A program made the translations under genes and the position numbers. Below the pieces are notes generated by a model. That model searched no databases, was not told the origin of the DNA, and saw only the letters and a list, made by a program, of their open reading frames with translations. Shown piece by piece: positions 39,250 to 51,239 of a stretch of 64,000 nt of DNA; position 1 is the stretch's first letter; each line of letters starts with the position of its first letter. Source of the stretch: Eleginops maclovinus (Eukaryota > Chordata > Actinopteri > Perciformes > Eleginopidae); NCBI RefSeq assembly GCF_036324505.1, contig NC_086362.1, positions 6,693,043-6,757,042 on the forward strand. Reading direction: 5' to 3'.

Positions 39250-40852
39250 CAGTGGGGCAAAAAAGTATTTAGTCAGCCACCAATTGTGCAAGTTCTCCCA
39301 TTTAAAAAGATGAGAGATGCCTGTAATTTTTATCATAGGTATACCTCAACTATGAGAGACAGAATGAGAAAAAAAAATTCAGGAAATCACATTGTAGGAT
39401 TTTTAAAGAATTAATTGGTAAATTCCTCGGTAAAATAAGTATTTGGTCACCTACAAACAAGCAAGATTTCTGGCTCTCACAGACCTGTAACTTCTTCTTT
39501 AAGAGGCTCCTCTGTCCTCCACTCGTTACCTGTATTAATGGCACCTTTTTGAACTCGTTATCAGTATAAAAGACACCTGTCCACAACCTCAAACAGTCAT
39601 ACTCAAACTCCACTATGGCCAAGACCAAAGAGCTGTCAAAGGAGACCAGAGACAAAATTGTAGACCTGCATCAGGCTGGGAAAACTGAATCTGCAATAGG
39701 TAAGCAGCTTGGTGTGAAGAAATCAACTGTGGGAGCAATTATTAGAAAATGGAAGACATACAAGACCACTGCTAATCTCCCTCGATCTGGGGCTCCACGC
39801 AAGATCTCACCCCGTGGGGTCAAAATGATCACAAGAACGGTGAGCAAAAATCCCAGAACCACACGGGGGGACCTAGTGAATGACCTGCAGAGAGCTGGGA
39901 CCAAAGTAACAGAGGCTACCATCAGTAACACACTACGCCGCCAGGGACTTAAATCCTGCAGTTCCAGACGTGTCCCCCTGCTTAAGCCAGTACATGTCCC
40001 GGCCCGTCTGAAGTTTGCCAGAGGGCATTTGGATGATCCAGAAGAGGATTGGGAGAATGTCATATGGTCAGAAGAAACCAAAATAGAACTTTTTGGTAAA
40101 AACTCAACTCGTCGTGTTTGGAGGAGAAAGAATGCAGAGTTGCATCCAAAGAACACCATACCTACTGTGAAGCATGGGGGTGGAAACATCATGCTTTGGG
40201 GCTGTTTTTCTGCAAAGGGACCAGGACGACTGATCCGTGTAAAGGAAAGAATGAATGGGGCCATGTATCGTGAGATTTTGTGTGAAAACCTCCTTCCATC
40301 AGCAAGGGCACTGAAGATGAAGCGTGGCTGGGTCTTTCAGCATGACAATGATCCCAAACACACCGCCAGGGCAATGAAGGAGTGGCTTCGTAAGAAGCAT
40401 TTCAAGGTCCTGGAGTGGCCTAGCCAGTCTCCAGATCTCAACCCCATAGAAAATCTTTGGAGGGAGTTGAAAGTCCGTGTTGCCCAGCGACAGCCCCAAA
40501 ACATCACTGCTTTAGAGGAGATCTGCATGGAGGAATGGGCCAAAATACCAGCAACAGTGTGTGAAAACCTTGTGAAGACTTACAGAAAACGTTTGACCTC
40601 TGTCATTGCCAACAAAGGGTATAAAACAAAGTATTGAGATGAACTTTTGTTATTGACCAAATACTTATTTTCCACAATAATTTGAAATAAATTCTTTAAA
40701 AATCCTACAATGTGATTTCCTGGATTTCTTTTTCTCATTCTGTCTCTCATAGTTGAGGTATACCTATGATAAGAATTACAGGCCTCTCTCATCTTTTTAA
40801 ATGGGAGAACTTGCACAATTGGTGGCTGACTAAATACTTTTTTGCCCCACTG
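39250..40852 (+). mobile_element. Tc1/mariner element with intact transposase frame
   Basis: It is bounded by CAGTGGGGCAAAAAAG and its inverted complement, with perfect TA duplications at 39248-39249 and 40853-40854. The inverted repeats are about 168 nt (39250-39417 and 40685-40852) and differ at roughly four positions by eye, so the copy is young. Total length 1603 bp. A single uninterrupted transposase frame lies between them. Confidence 0.97.
39615..40637 (+). CDS. Tc1-family transposase, full length, Glu at first catalytic position
   Basis: The protein is 340 residues, the same length as Sleeping Beauty-type transposases. Order: paired-like DNA-binding region with two HTH units (about 1-115, with GAPRKIS at 59-65), then the DD34E catalytic domain. 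Catalytic positions align without gaps to 153, 244 and 279. D244 ([11 protein letters not shown]) and E279 (DLNPIENLW) are present with 34 residues between, and the Gly-rich box [18 protein letters not shown] is intact. Residue 153 reads [11 protein letters not shown] where the family has WSDETKIE, because codon 40071-40073 is GAA. Asp to Glu at this metal-binding residue is expected to impair or abolish cleavage. The enzyme would act in the nucleus by cut-and-paste at TA sites. The open frame has no stop or shift, so the lesion is recent or the protein is kept only by youth. Confidence 0.95.
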   Translation: MAKTKELSKETRDKIVDLHQAGKTESAIGKQLGVKKSTVGAIIRKWKTYKTTANLPRSGAPRKISPRGVKMITRTVSKNPRTTRGDLVNDLQRAGTKVTEATISNTLRRQGLKSCSSRRVPLLKPVHVPARLKFARGHLDDPEEDWENVIWSEETKIELFGKNSTRRVWRRKNAELHPKNTIPTVKHGGGNIMLWGCFSAKGPGRLIRVKERMNGAMYREILCENLLPSARALKMKRGWVFQHDNDPKHTARAMKEWLRKKHFKVLEWPSQSPDLNPIENLWRELKVRVAQRQPQNITALEEICMEEWAKIPATVCENLVKTYRKRLTSVIANKGYKTKY

Positions 40853-41385
40853 TATATACAAAACATGTCTCTGATTTTTTTACTCAAAATACCAAACAGA
40901 TTAAGAATAATAGCAGGCCATAAACCCCTCTGTTTCAGCCCTTTTTTCCCAAAGTGCTGATAATGTGTCTGTAGCATTAAATGCAAACGAGCTGCTGCTG
41001 GCCACGTCCCTTTGTGGAAGTGTTTCTGTCTATCTACGTAACCCCGCCCCCCGGGCGAGATGCCCCAAAATTTCAGAGTCCCCTCGTTTCACAATGTCCA
41101 CCGGCAGAAACTCAGCGGTGCAACAGTTCATTTGTGATCCTGAATCCGACCTTGAAGTTGAACTTTGCGCATGCAGCTGGATGTTTCCGACAACTCTTCT
41201 TAGCCGTCCTGCTGAAACCGGTGGCCAAAAATACACAGAAGTGCTGCGGGAGGGGATTCAGGTAAGAGGCTGGGTTGGAGCGTACCGTGGTTGTTTTGTT
41301 GCTAATGCTGTACAACCCACACATGATGTCAAATATACATTTTACGCCACGTATGAAACCGAAAACCATATTTGGAGCAGTTTTC

Positions 41386-41925
41386 ACATACTTTAATCTG
41401 AAGGGAATAAGTGACAACCTTTTTTTGCTGAACATTTCCGACTCTTAACACAAATGGGAGCCATATACTGTTTTGTTTTGTTTTTTTGCATCATATGGGA
41501 CCTACTGTCTGTAATGCGGAGGGAGAGTTTCTGTTGGATGTGATGAAGAGGAGCAATATTCCCCTTACAGCTCGCACAGGCAGCTAATGTCCCTGCGACA
41601 CATCTGAAATGATCTTCAGAGGACCATCCAATCATCGAGGTTGTCCAGCAATGGAGACTGAGCCACATTCAGCCAAACGAGTCGGCGTTTCATAATGAGA
41701 GCTAAATTTATCTCAGCCCTGTGCAGAGCTCAGTCTGACAGCAGGAGAAAGTCTTTACTCTGCTGTTTCCAGATAACACTGACATAATTGAAAAGTGCTG
41801 GAGAAAAAACCCTGTGCAGACTCTCAGTGTAGAGGCTGGAAATTAAATTACTGGAAAAAGTGTGAACAAACAGATAAGTAGTTAATGAAAAAGGTGTGTT
41901 ATCTTTCTCTGTACCTTGCTAATAT
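41386..41925. other. Intergenic, no gene seen
   Basis: A 91-codon minus-strand frame here lacks any recognisable feature. Confidence 0.5.
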
Positions 41926-42200
41926 TAACTGAATGTAAATATATATTTTAGCCGCGGTGACATGAAGTCATATGATTGGCTGTGGTTCCTTTATATACTT
42001 ACATTAGTTCTTTACATCAATCCTAAAGTTGTGTTAAGGTGTTGAGATTACCGCTGAACAAAACGTGATAGTATCATACATTTTTGAGACAGAGATTATT
42101 TCCTGCAGCAATCCAAAATCCCATTGAACCACGGAGATGCTGCCTTCAAGGTCCAAGACAAAAATCCCTGCCGCTCTGTTTTAGGAAACAACTTTAACTC
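41926..42200 (+). repeat. RepC dispersed repeat copy
   Basis: GCCGCGGTGACATGAAGTCAT, ATTATTTCCTGCAGCAATCC and GAGATGCTGCCTTCAAGGTCC match the RepC copies at 9.84 and 49.0 kb in order and orientation. Confidence 0.65.
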
Positions 42201-42947
42201 ATGTGCTTCATTGAACCTACATGTTATTGTTAACCTCCAATACAGTGATCCACTAATTGTGTTTCTCACCTGGGTTTACTTTGTTTATTTTGTGAAAAGA
42301 CCAAGCAACCGTGCAAAAAGGGAGCTCTCCCTGCAACAACCAACTGCAGCCTGACGGGTGGAGACAGATACGCTGCTATGCTCTGAAGCACAAACACTGA
42401 AAGCATTTACAAAGGTATCTCCAAACTGAACCTCCAGCCAGACACAGACAGGAGATTCAGTATCACTCCCAGCTTTCAGTTCCTATACGTTATGCTTTGA
42501 GAGCTTTAATAGAAAGTGCACACAACTGAATTTTCTTCCATGGAGGATTCAATCTGTGTTCCTGAGGACACCACACAGCCGGGCAGGTCACAGCTGCAAG
42601 ATAAGCATGTTAGTATCGAGCAGGAGGAGAATCATTGGCATTGACCTGCAACACGATACAAACACAGCAGCTAACGCTAAGACCTGCTGTGTGTTAGATA
42701 GGAACACTATCAGTCACAGATCTCTGCATTAACACCATGTTGTTGTGTTGGAGGAAAAACAAGCAGATGCTCATGAGGTAAAACGCAGGAATCACAGAGA
42801 ATAAAGCCTTTTCCTAACGTAGCTGGTGGACTGGGTTTAGAGCAGCTCATTTAACTCCTTTAATATTCCTCCCTCTGCCTCAGAAATCAGAGGAAATTGA
42901 TGCCACTATCACTTCTCCTCCGTGCAGATGAACCTGCATGTGAAAAT

Positions 42948-43143
<196 letters not shown>

Positions 43144-43984
43144 TTAACATCCCTGCCATTGAAGTGACATTACTATTGTCATGGCAACAAACCCTCTCCC
43201 ACACAGAGAGCCTGCAGCCTCCTGCTCCTGGAGTAAGGTAGTCTCACATCAGGAGAGCTCCTTCGGCACCAACGCCGCGGTTAGCATGTAGCACGGAGGA
43301 AATGCACCGTGCGTATAATAAATAGGAAGAACTTAATCTAAGCTAACAAGTTCCAGGTGATTATGCACATATGCAAACATGAAAATGAAAATTATACTTT
43401 AACATGTTACACACTGCTCCTTAAAGCAAGCATGCATGTTGTATTGCAGGTGCTGAAAATGCACTCAATATAAGCAAATCATTTCAGCTTCATAGCATCA
43501 AAAAAATCTACTCACAGTTTTCTTATCTTTACATTTTCTGCAAACTGTTTCGTTTGAATCAGATTTAAATGGTCTGGTTTATCAGACATCTATAGACATC
43601 CAAGTGTAATCTTTTTAAAGTTCACGTTGATGAGGTGTTAAAGTCATGGCAATTACTTTAAACAGAAATTAAAAAATGAAAGCAATCATATAAATGAATG
43701 CAGCAGTTAGGTCCTCGAACGCCTCTCCATTTTGCTGGTCATTGCAGATTTCTGTGGGTTCCTCAAAGAGTTTCAAATGCTGTGTCTCTACTCAAGGACA
43801 TTCTCACAGCCCCGTACTCAATTTCATTTCCGAAGTGTGAAATTCCCTCTTTCTCTCCCGTGATAGCTTCATTTCATAGTGAAAGATAATCATGGCCGCT
43901 GTAATTTCTTCCAGCAGTCGAGTCATGCTGGTCAAAGACAGAGAGTGGCTCGCCAAATGACACAGCATTTTTCATACAGAAACA

Positions 43985-44460
43985 ATAAGAGTTGATTCAC
44001 CTCACGCTTCTTCGGCTCTAAGGTGATACCAGATTGCCGTATAATGTGTTGATACTTCCAGTTAAAGCATAATTGCTATTTCTTTATAGCGTTGGCAGCT
44101 TTATCAACCTTCACTTGCCATGAAACAGTGTTAAAGCTTTTAAATGAGCTGTGATAACAGCTAAGCATTTGGATTAGCAATATGTGATCACTTTATCCAA
44201 AAAGCGTATATTTGAGAATTTAAAGCAATGTTTGGCGCTGGCTGTATGAGAACACCCGGTCGGCTAACAAAAACACGCCAACAATGTTTTTATAATGATT
44301 CTCACTGCCTGACCTTAGACACAGGTCCACACTGCAAGCCTTACCATAGGGTATTCAATAAATTCTCAAATTTAAATCACAAGAGCCACCAATTCGGCCA
44401 TAGCTAGATTAATAGCTAACACTTGCTAGCTAGCTTGTTGGATGGTAGATAGTTTGTGTG
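43985..44460 (+). repeat. RepB dispersed repeat copy
   Basis: Shared landmarks with 58.88-59.34 kb in the same order: GGCTCTAAGG near the start, TTCCAGTTAAAGC, TTTATCCAAA, TTTTTATAAT, TAGACACAGGTC, CATAGGGT, GAGCCACCAATT(C/T)GGCCA and a GCTAGCTAGC-rich end. No coding content. Confidence 0.7.
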
Positions 44461-46114
44461 GGTATCATGTGAAAACGTTCTGTTTCCCCTTGCTGAGCCT
44501 CTCCACTGGAGCAACTGTCTCTCTTTCCAAACTGAAACGGCAGAACAACATTTGTACAAACAGAACAAACAGCCTCTGACTTTGTCTTGTTAAAAAAAAG
44601 GCCCAGGCAGATTTAAGATGCACCCGGTGCCAATCTGCATGCTAAGGCCCATCAAAGTTTCATGGCCCTCACACTATGAGCATTCGCAGCCAGAGGGGGG
44701 TAATGCAAAATTGATTTGTGTATTAAAACTGCTTAGCCAAGCAGGCAGCAGTGGGAAGTGTTGTGATTACCCCCCCGGGACTGGAGAAGGCCACCAACAC
44801 TTCAAACACTGTGTCACAGCAACAGAAATTGTCTAACAAACATTGTTTTACAAACCTGATCATGTTTAGGCTCCATACTGAGACTGCCAGAAGAAAATGT
44901 AATGTGTCCTTTTTAAAACAGTAACAGTTGATAGAAGAAAGAAAGATGACATGGTTCTCACATTACAAATCTACACATCAACAATGTCAAGACACACACA
45001 CAGCCTCACGAATTCTTTGTCTAGATACTGCCTTAACGCCTCCATTTGACTCCTTAGTTTACTTCCGTAACAGTGACATCCCTTTGGAGTGCTAGCCTAG
45101 TGTGTAAAGGTCTTGACAAGGGTAGAGTCTCTGACAATTTGAAATATGAATGCAAAGTTCCGTACCACTAAAATACGTTTAATATGTTGTAACTTACCTA
45201 ATGCCTTTGGGCTGTTTTGGTTTTAAAAAATGATTTTGCCCTCTCAGAGGTCTTTGCATTCAGCCTCATCGCCTCACATTATCACATGACCTGTGTTTGC
45301 GCTGTTTTCACAGCACTCACCTTTGTGCAGAAAAGTCACATGGCTGCACAAACATCACCAACACATGCATATTCATCACACTCTCTCCAGGACTCTCTGC
45401 TTTCAATGAATGCATCCTTGAGTGTCTCAGAGGAGAACATCTGCATTTATATTATTCGGTCAGATGAGATAACACGCTCTGTGCAAAGGAAGAATACCCC
45501 CTTTTTATTATTTTATCTCACTTAATCCCGGATTGTTCTACAGAGACATAACGTTTGTGTACTAATGCTCTGAAAAAAATCCATTATTTAAGAGGAAAAT
45601 CTATCATTAAGTTAAGAATTTACAGACTTTTGGGCTGGCTCCAGTGTGAAAAACGATGTCATGGCGTTCCCATAAATTACATACCCATCATCTCAGCCTC
45701 CCACATTTTGTTTGACAACTCTTAAAAGCACTTAAAGGTCATTTCTGCTCTCCGCTTGAAAAGCTAACTCCAATAAAACTTGTCTAATCGTTATTTTCAA
45801 AAGTTGGCAGACGTCACTGCTGCAGACGTCCAGGAAAACAGGCGGTGAGTCACAGAGCGGTGATGGTCAGAGTTTACGGCTAAAAAAATGACATACCCTC
45901 ATTGTTGCTGGTTGCGTGCACGCTGCCTTTAGTGCTGATGCATGTCACAACATGTCCTTCAGTGAAGGGGGTATGGCTGACAGAGAGTCCATTAGGTGGG
46001 CTGCTGCCAACCACAGGAGAACATGACCAGAAATATTCAAGATAATGCTGCACACACACGTTTCAATTATCCAGGCCTAAAAAACATGTCCTTATTGCAA
46101 TGGCAAGTCCTACC
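44461..46114. other. Intergenic, no gene seen
   Basis: Unique-looking sequence; open frames of 70-100 codons on the plus strand show no domain. Confidence 0.5.
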
Positions 46115-46552
46115 AAGTAGAAACAAAGAACATATGCAAAACAGCTGTAAAGAGACATAAAGAAACCATAGTGTTGCCTATTAGGGGCAACACAACCATA
46201 ACATGACCACAAAGAGATGAAAAATGACTACAAAGGGCCTCAAAAGGACAGCAAAGAGACAAAAAAGTACCACAAACACATTTAAAAGGAGACTCAAGAT
46301 GACTAAAAGAGACAAAAAAAACATCACAGAGACAAAAAATGACCACAAAGAGTCTCAAAATGATCACAAATAGACAAATAACTACCCCAGAAACACAAAA
46401 TGATGACAAAGACTCTACTCAAAACCACTTCAAAGAATCAGAACTACTTCAAAGAGACTTGAAACTAACACAAATAGACTCAAAACTACATAAAAGAGAC
46501 TTCAAAATACTACAAAGTGACTTAAAACTACCAGAAAGAGACACAAAATGAG
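46115..46552 (+). repeat. Degenerate CACAAAGAGAC minisatellite
   Basis: About 30 degenerate units of roughly 12-16 nt based on ACCACAAAGAGACTCAAAATG. The open frames on both strands (Cys/Phe/Leu-rich on minus, Lys/Asp-rich on plus) follow from the repeat and are not genes. Confidence 0.85.
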
Positions 46553-47310
46553 AGGGTGAGGCCTCAACCAAGTCTCCCAATCTAATTGAATGAATAAAAG
46601 CTTTGCGAGGTTAAAACAGATCCATAGACTGCTGTCGGTGTGTCTCCTGAGTGTATCTGTGTTTTCTGCGGAAATAAGAGGTTGACAGGAAATGGCAGCG
46701 TGTTTTGTGACGTTTAGCACTAAGAGCTCTGAAATGTTGTGCTCATTCAGTGTGCTGGTTATGGAAATATTTAGAGATGAATGTGTCTGTAGAGCATTTA
46801 CCAGGCCACCCATCATACAGTATCCCCACCCCCCACAGTCCTGATCCCCGTGTTGAGGTTTTTGTTTCTCAAAAATCTACAGTGAACAGAAGCTTAATGA
46901 GAAAGATGAATCACAGTTATCCTGCCACCTCACATCAAACACCCTCATATACAATCAGAAGGTAAACTAATTAAATCAGAAAATCTTTGGAATGCATACA
47001 CACATTTTTTAGCTTAAGTCAAAAGTAAACCTAATGTAAACAATGGCAGTACTCGCACAATCAGATTCATTTCTTTTGTGTAATTTTATATGTATTTCCC
47101 TAATTGCAAATGAAAAATTATAATAACAAACCATCAGAACAATTCTCCTCTAAGTGGCTTTTGTGAGATCTTTAAACTGATTTCCTTTATGTTTTACAAT
47201 GATTTGATTTGTCAAGAAAACTTTTGTAATCTGTGGGTGAGGAAGGGAAAGTTTAAAGTTTATTTAGATTTCAAAAATTATAAAATCTTTGTATTATGAT
47301 TGTGGAGCTG

Positions 47311-47867
47311 CGGGGGCCGACAGGTGCCAACATACAAAACATTTCCTTTGGGAGAAACGCCCTGCAGCTTCAGAAACGATGCAAATAAAAGACAGAAGTT
47401 TGCCAAAACACATTCAAATTAAGAAACGTCTTCACCAACTTGACAGCACCTGCACAGCGTTAAGAAAAACATTCGCCAACTTGACGAAACATGCGCTACG
47501 TTTACCAAAAGGGTCTCTGTTGTTGGAAACGTACCTAAAATGTATGTTTTATCTGCTTATTTTAACAATGTGAACACACAATTCCATAAGATATTATTTC
47601 AGATCTACTGCAAGCTCGGTTACTAACGTAGCTAACCTAGTAATATCTTTTGTTTTGTATTTTCAGTGTTTTATTTTTGCAGTGCTTTAAGTAAGCACGA
47701 CACATGTTATATCAAGTTGGTAAATGTTTTCTAAATGCTGCGTGTGTTTTGTCTAGTTGGTGAAGGTCTTTCTTACTTTGCATGTGTTTTTTATTTGCAT
47801 CCTTTCTGAAGCTGCAGTGTGTTTCTATGGAAGTGTTTTGGGCCATCGTTTGCACCTGTCAGCCACC
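47311..47867 (+). repeat. RepA fold-back element, both termini present
   Basis: Left end GGGGCCGACAGGTGCCAACA is followed by TTGGGAGAAACGCCCTGCAGC, TTCAGAAACGATGCAAATAAAA. The right end shows the inverse: TTTATTTGCATCCTTTCTGAAGC, CTGCAGTGTGTTTCTATGG and GTTTGCACCTGTCAGCCACC. Subterminal motifs AACACATTCAAATTAAGAAA and TTACTTTGCATGTGTTTT also pair. The element is about 557 bp with long arms, no open frame and no clear target duplication. Confidence 0.75.
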
Positions 47868-48160
47868 TCATTTTAATGCCAGCTCAGAGATTTCTCTCCT
47901 CAGAGGTCACATAGGATGTATTTTCTCCGTGGCGATGGGTAAAATCTCTGTCTCCAACACGTGGAGGGTCTTATCTAACCTTTCCTGCCTCATGAAATAT
48001 TCAGCATCCTGGCCACCAATCTCCTCAGGAAGCTGCGTCCGATACAGGCGAGAGGAGAGAGGAGGAAATAGCTCTGGACACCTGCACTGTATGATCAGTA
48101 TTATCACCTCATTCATCAGACAGTCTATGTGGAGCTCTGCCATCAGAGCTCATGGTGAGT
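47868..48160. promoter_or_regulatory. Possible conserved noncoding block
   Basis: A repeat-free, GC-moderate segment with open frames on both strands (48162 end plus; 48143-47907 minus), neither with recognisable homology. It could be an enhancer or an unrecognised exon. Confidence 0.15.
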
Positions 48161-48724
48161 GACACAGGTGTCAGGATAAAGAGAAATGCCCTCTATACAA
48201 ACCTTCTTCTTCCAAAAATAACACAGGACAGGTGAAGCGGCTCAATATAAGACAAGACAAACATCTGCTTTGTAGAGAGACTCAACATTTTGTCTCTGCT
48301 CCCCCACGAACACCATCAGTTGCTACACCTCTGTGCAATGCTCGGCACATCACATGAGATTCACACTGATATATACCCCTCCCCCCCCACCACCACCTCA
48401 CCCTGAGGACTCAGAGCAGGGTGCAGACTCTGCTGCTCTCTGATATCTCAAAATGGATTTAAAACCCAACAACAATGATGGTCACAAAGAAAAAGAAATG
48501 TGGACATGCTGTTGTGTTTCCTAATTTTCCCCAGTAAATCCACTTCCTGCTGGTATTAGATGGCACTAGCCTGTGAATATGATCAGTGATGATTCAGAAT
48601 AAGATCTCCTCCCTTCATCTCTGAGCAGCCCTGCACGATGAGAAGAAACACAAAAAACACTGTCAATAACTATGGAGGAAATAAGGTAATTTAATTGTTA
48701 ATAAATATATTTATTACAATATAC

Positions 48725-49250
48725 GAGTCTTGTAGGAGTATAATGAGTCCTAAACTCCTGATATGAGTCTTAAAACCCTGACATGACTTAATATTATGAG
48801 TCCTAAAACCCTTAACATGACTCAGATAGTACTAACACATGTTCTGGTCTGGGGTTCAATGGTTTTCTGAATGTGTTTTTGGTTATCAGCCTGAAATAAA
48901 GTTGGTGGTTACCAAAAGCTGCGGAGATTCTTACATTTTGTTCTACGACATAACATACGTCAGCAAAGACCCCAGTATGAATAAAAACAAGGCTAACTAC
49001 AAAACGTCATCACACCCAACATTAACCACCTTTAGCTTAGCGGTGGTGACGTGAAGTCATTTGATCGGGCTGTAGTTCCTTTATAGTCTCACGTGTAAGT
49101 ATCATACATACGTTTGCCACAGAGATTAGTTTCTTCATTAATACAAAATACAATGGGAGATGCTGCCTTCAGGGTCCAGCACAGTAATACCACAACACTG
49201 CGCTCTATTAGGACTATGTTATTGTGTCACTATTTCTAAATGTATATATT
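48725..49250 (+). repeat. RepC dispersed repeat copy with tandem GAGTCCTAAA units
   Basis: It begins with three degenerate units of ATGAGTCCTAAAACCCTGACA, then CCTTTAGCTTAGCGGTGGTGA, CGTTTGCCACAGAGATTAG and ATGCTGCCTTCAGGGTCCAGC, in the same order as the 9.84 kb copy. Confidence 0.65.
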
Positions 49251-49345
49251 TCTGGTTAAGTTAAAGCTGCAAGCTCTTTATCAACTGGCATTGCATGCAG
49301 GCAGTGGGATGTATGTTGTTGCCATGGTTTCTGATGAGTATGACT

Positions 49346-49574
<229 letters not shown>

Positions 49575-49639
49575 TGACCTTGCTGCAGATTACATAAAAA
49601 GTGTGACAGCGTATATCAGGAGTGTAATCGATACCTGCC

Positions 49640-49830
49640 GAGGGAAAGTGAAGCGAGGCGCAGACTGATGAATGATCTGAAGGAAATCAACATAATGACT
49701 TTCATTTACTCAATAAGCAGATATTAATTATCTGTGCGACAGATTAGAGGCCTGCAGATAGATAGCTTTCTGATGGAGGAGTCATGAAATACATATTAAT
49801 CCTGCTCCTGTTGTGTCCACACCCTCACAC
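49640..49830. promoter_or_regulatory. Candidate conserved noncoding element
   Basis: A repeat-free block with GATATTAATTATCTGTGCGAC, CTTTCATTTACTCAATAAGC and ATACATATTAATCCTGC. TAAT and POU-like motifs are dense. No test of conservation was possible. Confidence 0.2.
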
Positions 49831-50355
49831 CAGCAGCAGCATCACACACTCTGTTTTCTTTAGAGTCCGGTGCCTTCACAAACACAGACGCCACCCCCCC
49901 CCCCCACATCCCTGCAGCCCTCTGAGAAAACTAATGAAATGATGAATTTGTGAGGGCCGCAGGCTGACGTTGATGAATTTGGTGGTGTCTCTCACTAATA
50001 GCTGTGTCAACAGGAGGACTCTCCACAGACCAGGCAGTCATGCTATCTGAGGTTTAATGCACAAAACACCAGGCTGCAGATATCACAGAGGCTAATCCAG
50101 CATTTATTTTGGATTAACCATATACTGCAGGTTACGGAGTCTTTTTAAAAAAAACTAAAAGTCAAATTTTTCCTTCAAGCCTGCACTCTGGATGCCTCCC
50201 AGCCCATCTGAATGTGCAGTAAAACAAATCCACCCATTCCATGTCCATATTCACCTTATGTAGCCCCCAACTCTTCCCAGTTTGTCTGGTTTAGCACTAG
50301 CAAAAGTGTACACACATTGTTTCCCAGTTCATTTACAAATGACACATGACATGTG

Positions 50356-50409
<54 letters not shown>

Positions 50410-50430
50410 CCTACCTATCTATCTATCTAT
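50356..50430. repeat. (ATCT)n tetranucleotide microsatellite
   Basis: About 18 TATC/ATCT units with two CTAC variants near 50408-50416. Confidence 0.95.
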
Positions 50431-50434
50431 CATC

Positions 50435-50780
50435 TTTAAATCAAGCTAGCTAGCATTCACTAGCTAGCTTGCTAGCTATCATTCATTCACTAGCTAGCTT
50501 GCTAGCTAGCATTCACTAGCTAGCTTGCTAGCTATCATTCATTCACTAGCTAGCTTGCTAGCTATCACCAAAACTGGTTAACCAGGAGCACATACAAATT
50601 TGAATTATTATTTCACACCGCATGTTAGACCTGCAGTGAGGTCTTGTGTCTACCGTTGTTTTTATTAAAGCTGACCAGGCGCTCTCATACAGCCAGCAGC
50701 TCCCCACAGCTCCATACAGTAGCTGTAAATTCAACATTTCGATTGATGAACTTTTCTTAATTTTAGACATAAGCAACAGG
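50435..50780 (-). repeat. RepB copy with tandemly amplified GCTAGC end
   Basis: About two copies of a roughly 62-nt unit containing ATTCACTAGCTAGCTTGCTAGC (50446-50572) precede the RepB body in reverse orientation (GACCTGCAGTGAGGTCTTGTG, CTCATACAGCCAGCAGCTCC). The same body is at 53.8 kb. Confidence 0.65.
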
Positions 50781-51118
50781 CTAAAAAAATATGAAAGTCA
50801 CAATAAAAAATCAGTCAGCAAACCCATTTATAAAGAATCAAATAAGAAATCTATTGAATTGATGTGTATTTTACGCATTATTTTTGACGTGATAATTACT
50901 CCAACTTTTTTTGAATCACTCAATATCTAATATAAATGAAAATAAATACTAATTTTAGCCCACACACACAGTTTTGCCTCTGAGACACAACAAAACATAC
51001 AGTAGGAACCTCTTTAAGATGGTTTAAAAGCTAATTAACCTGCTGCATCATCCTGTGCATTGCTGCTGTTTGCACACATGTAAGAAAAGCTGCTGAACTT
51101 CTGTGCATGTGTGCACAC

Positions 51119-51122
<4 letters not shown>

Positions 51123-51204
<82 letters not shown>

Positions 51205-51218
51205 TGTGTGTGTCTGTG
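51123..51218. repeat. (TG)n microsatellite
   Basis: About 40 TG units followed by interrupted TCTG units. Confidence 0.97.
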
Positions 51219-51239
51219 CACATACAATCAGATGCAGGA

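Larger units (their letters stand above)
39198..41385 (+). repeat. Older dispersed repeat split by Tc1 insertion
   Basis: The left part (39198-39249) begins AAAGGTGACGTATTATACTGG. The right part (40853-41385) carries AAACATGTCTCTGATTTTTT, AAATGCAAACGAGCTGCTGCTGG and CCACGTCCCTTTGTGGAAG. I recall these motifs side by side in a common fish dispersed repeat, so the Tc1 element interrupts it. A 143-codon open frame over the right part is not recognisable as a gene. Confidence 0.55.

Noticed and set aside
39671..40543. Long minus-strand frames over the Tc1 element
   Set aside because: They are antisense shadows of the transposase gene.
40965..41396. 143-codon plus frame after the Tc1 element
   Set aside because: It lies in what appears to be a dispersed repeat and has no recognisable domain or splice context.
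46110..46409. 99-codon Cys/Phe/Leu-rich minus frame resembling a membrane protein
   Set aside because: It is a translation of the CACAAAGAGAC minisatellite.
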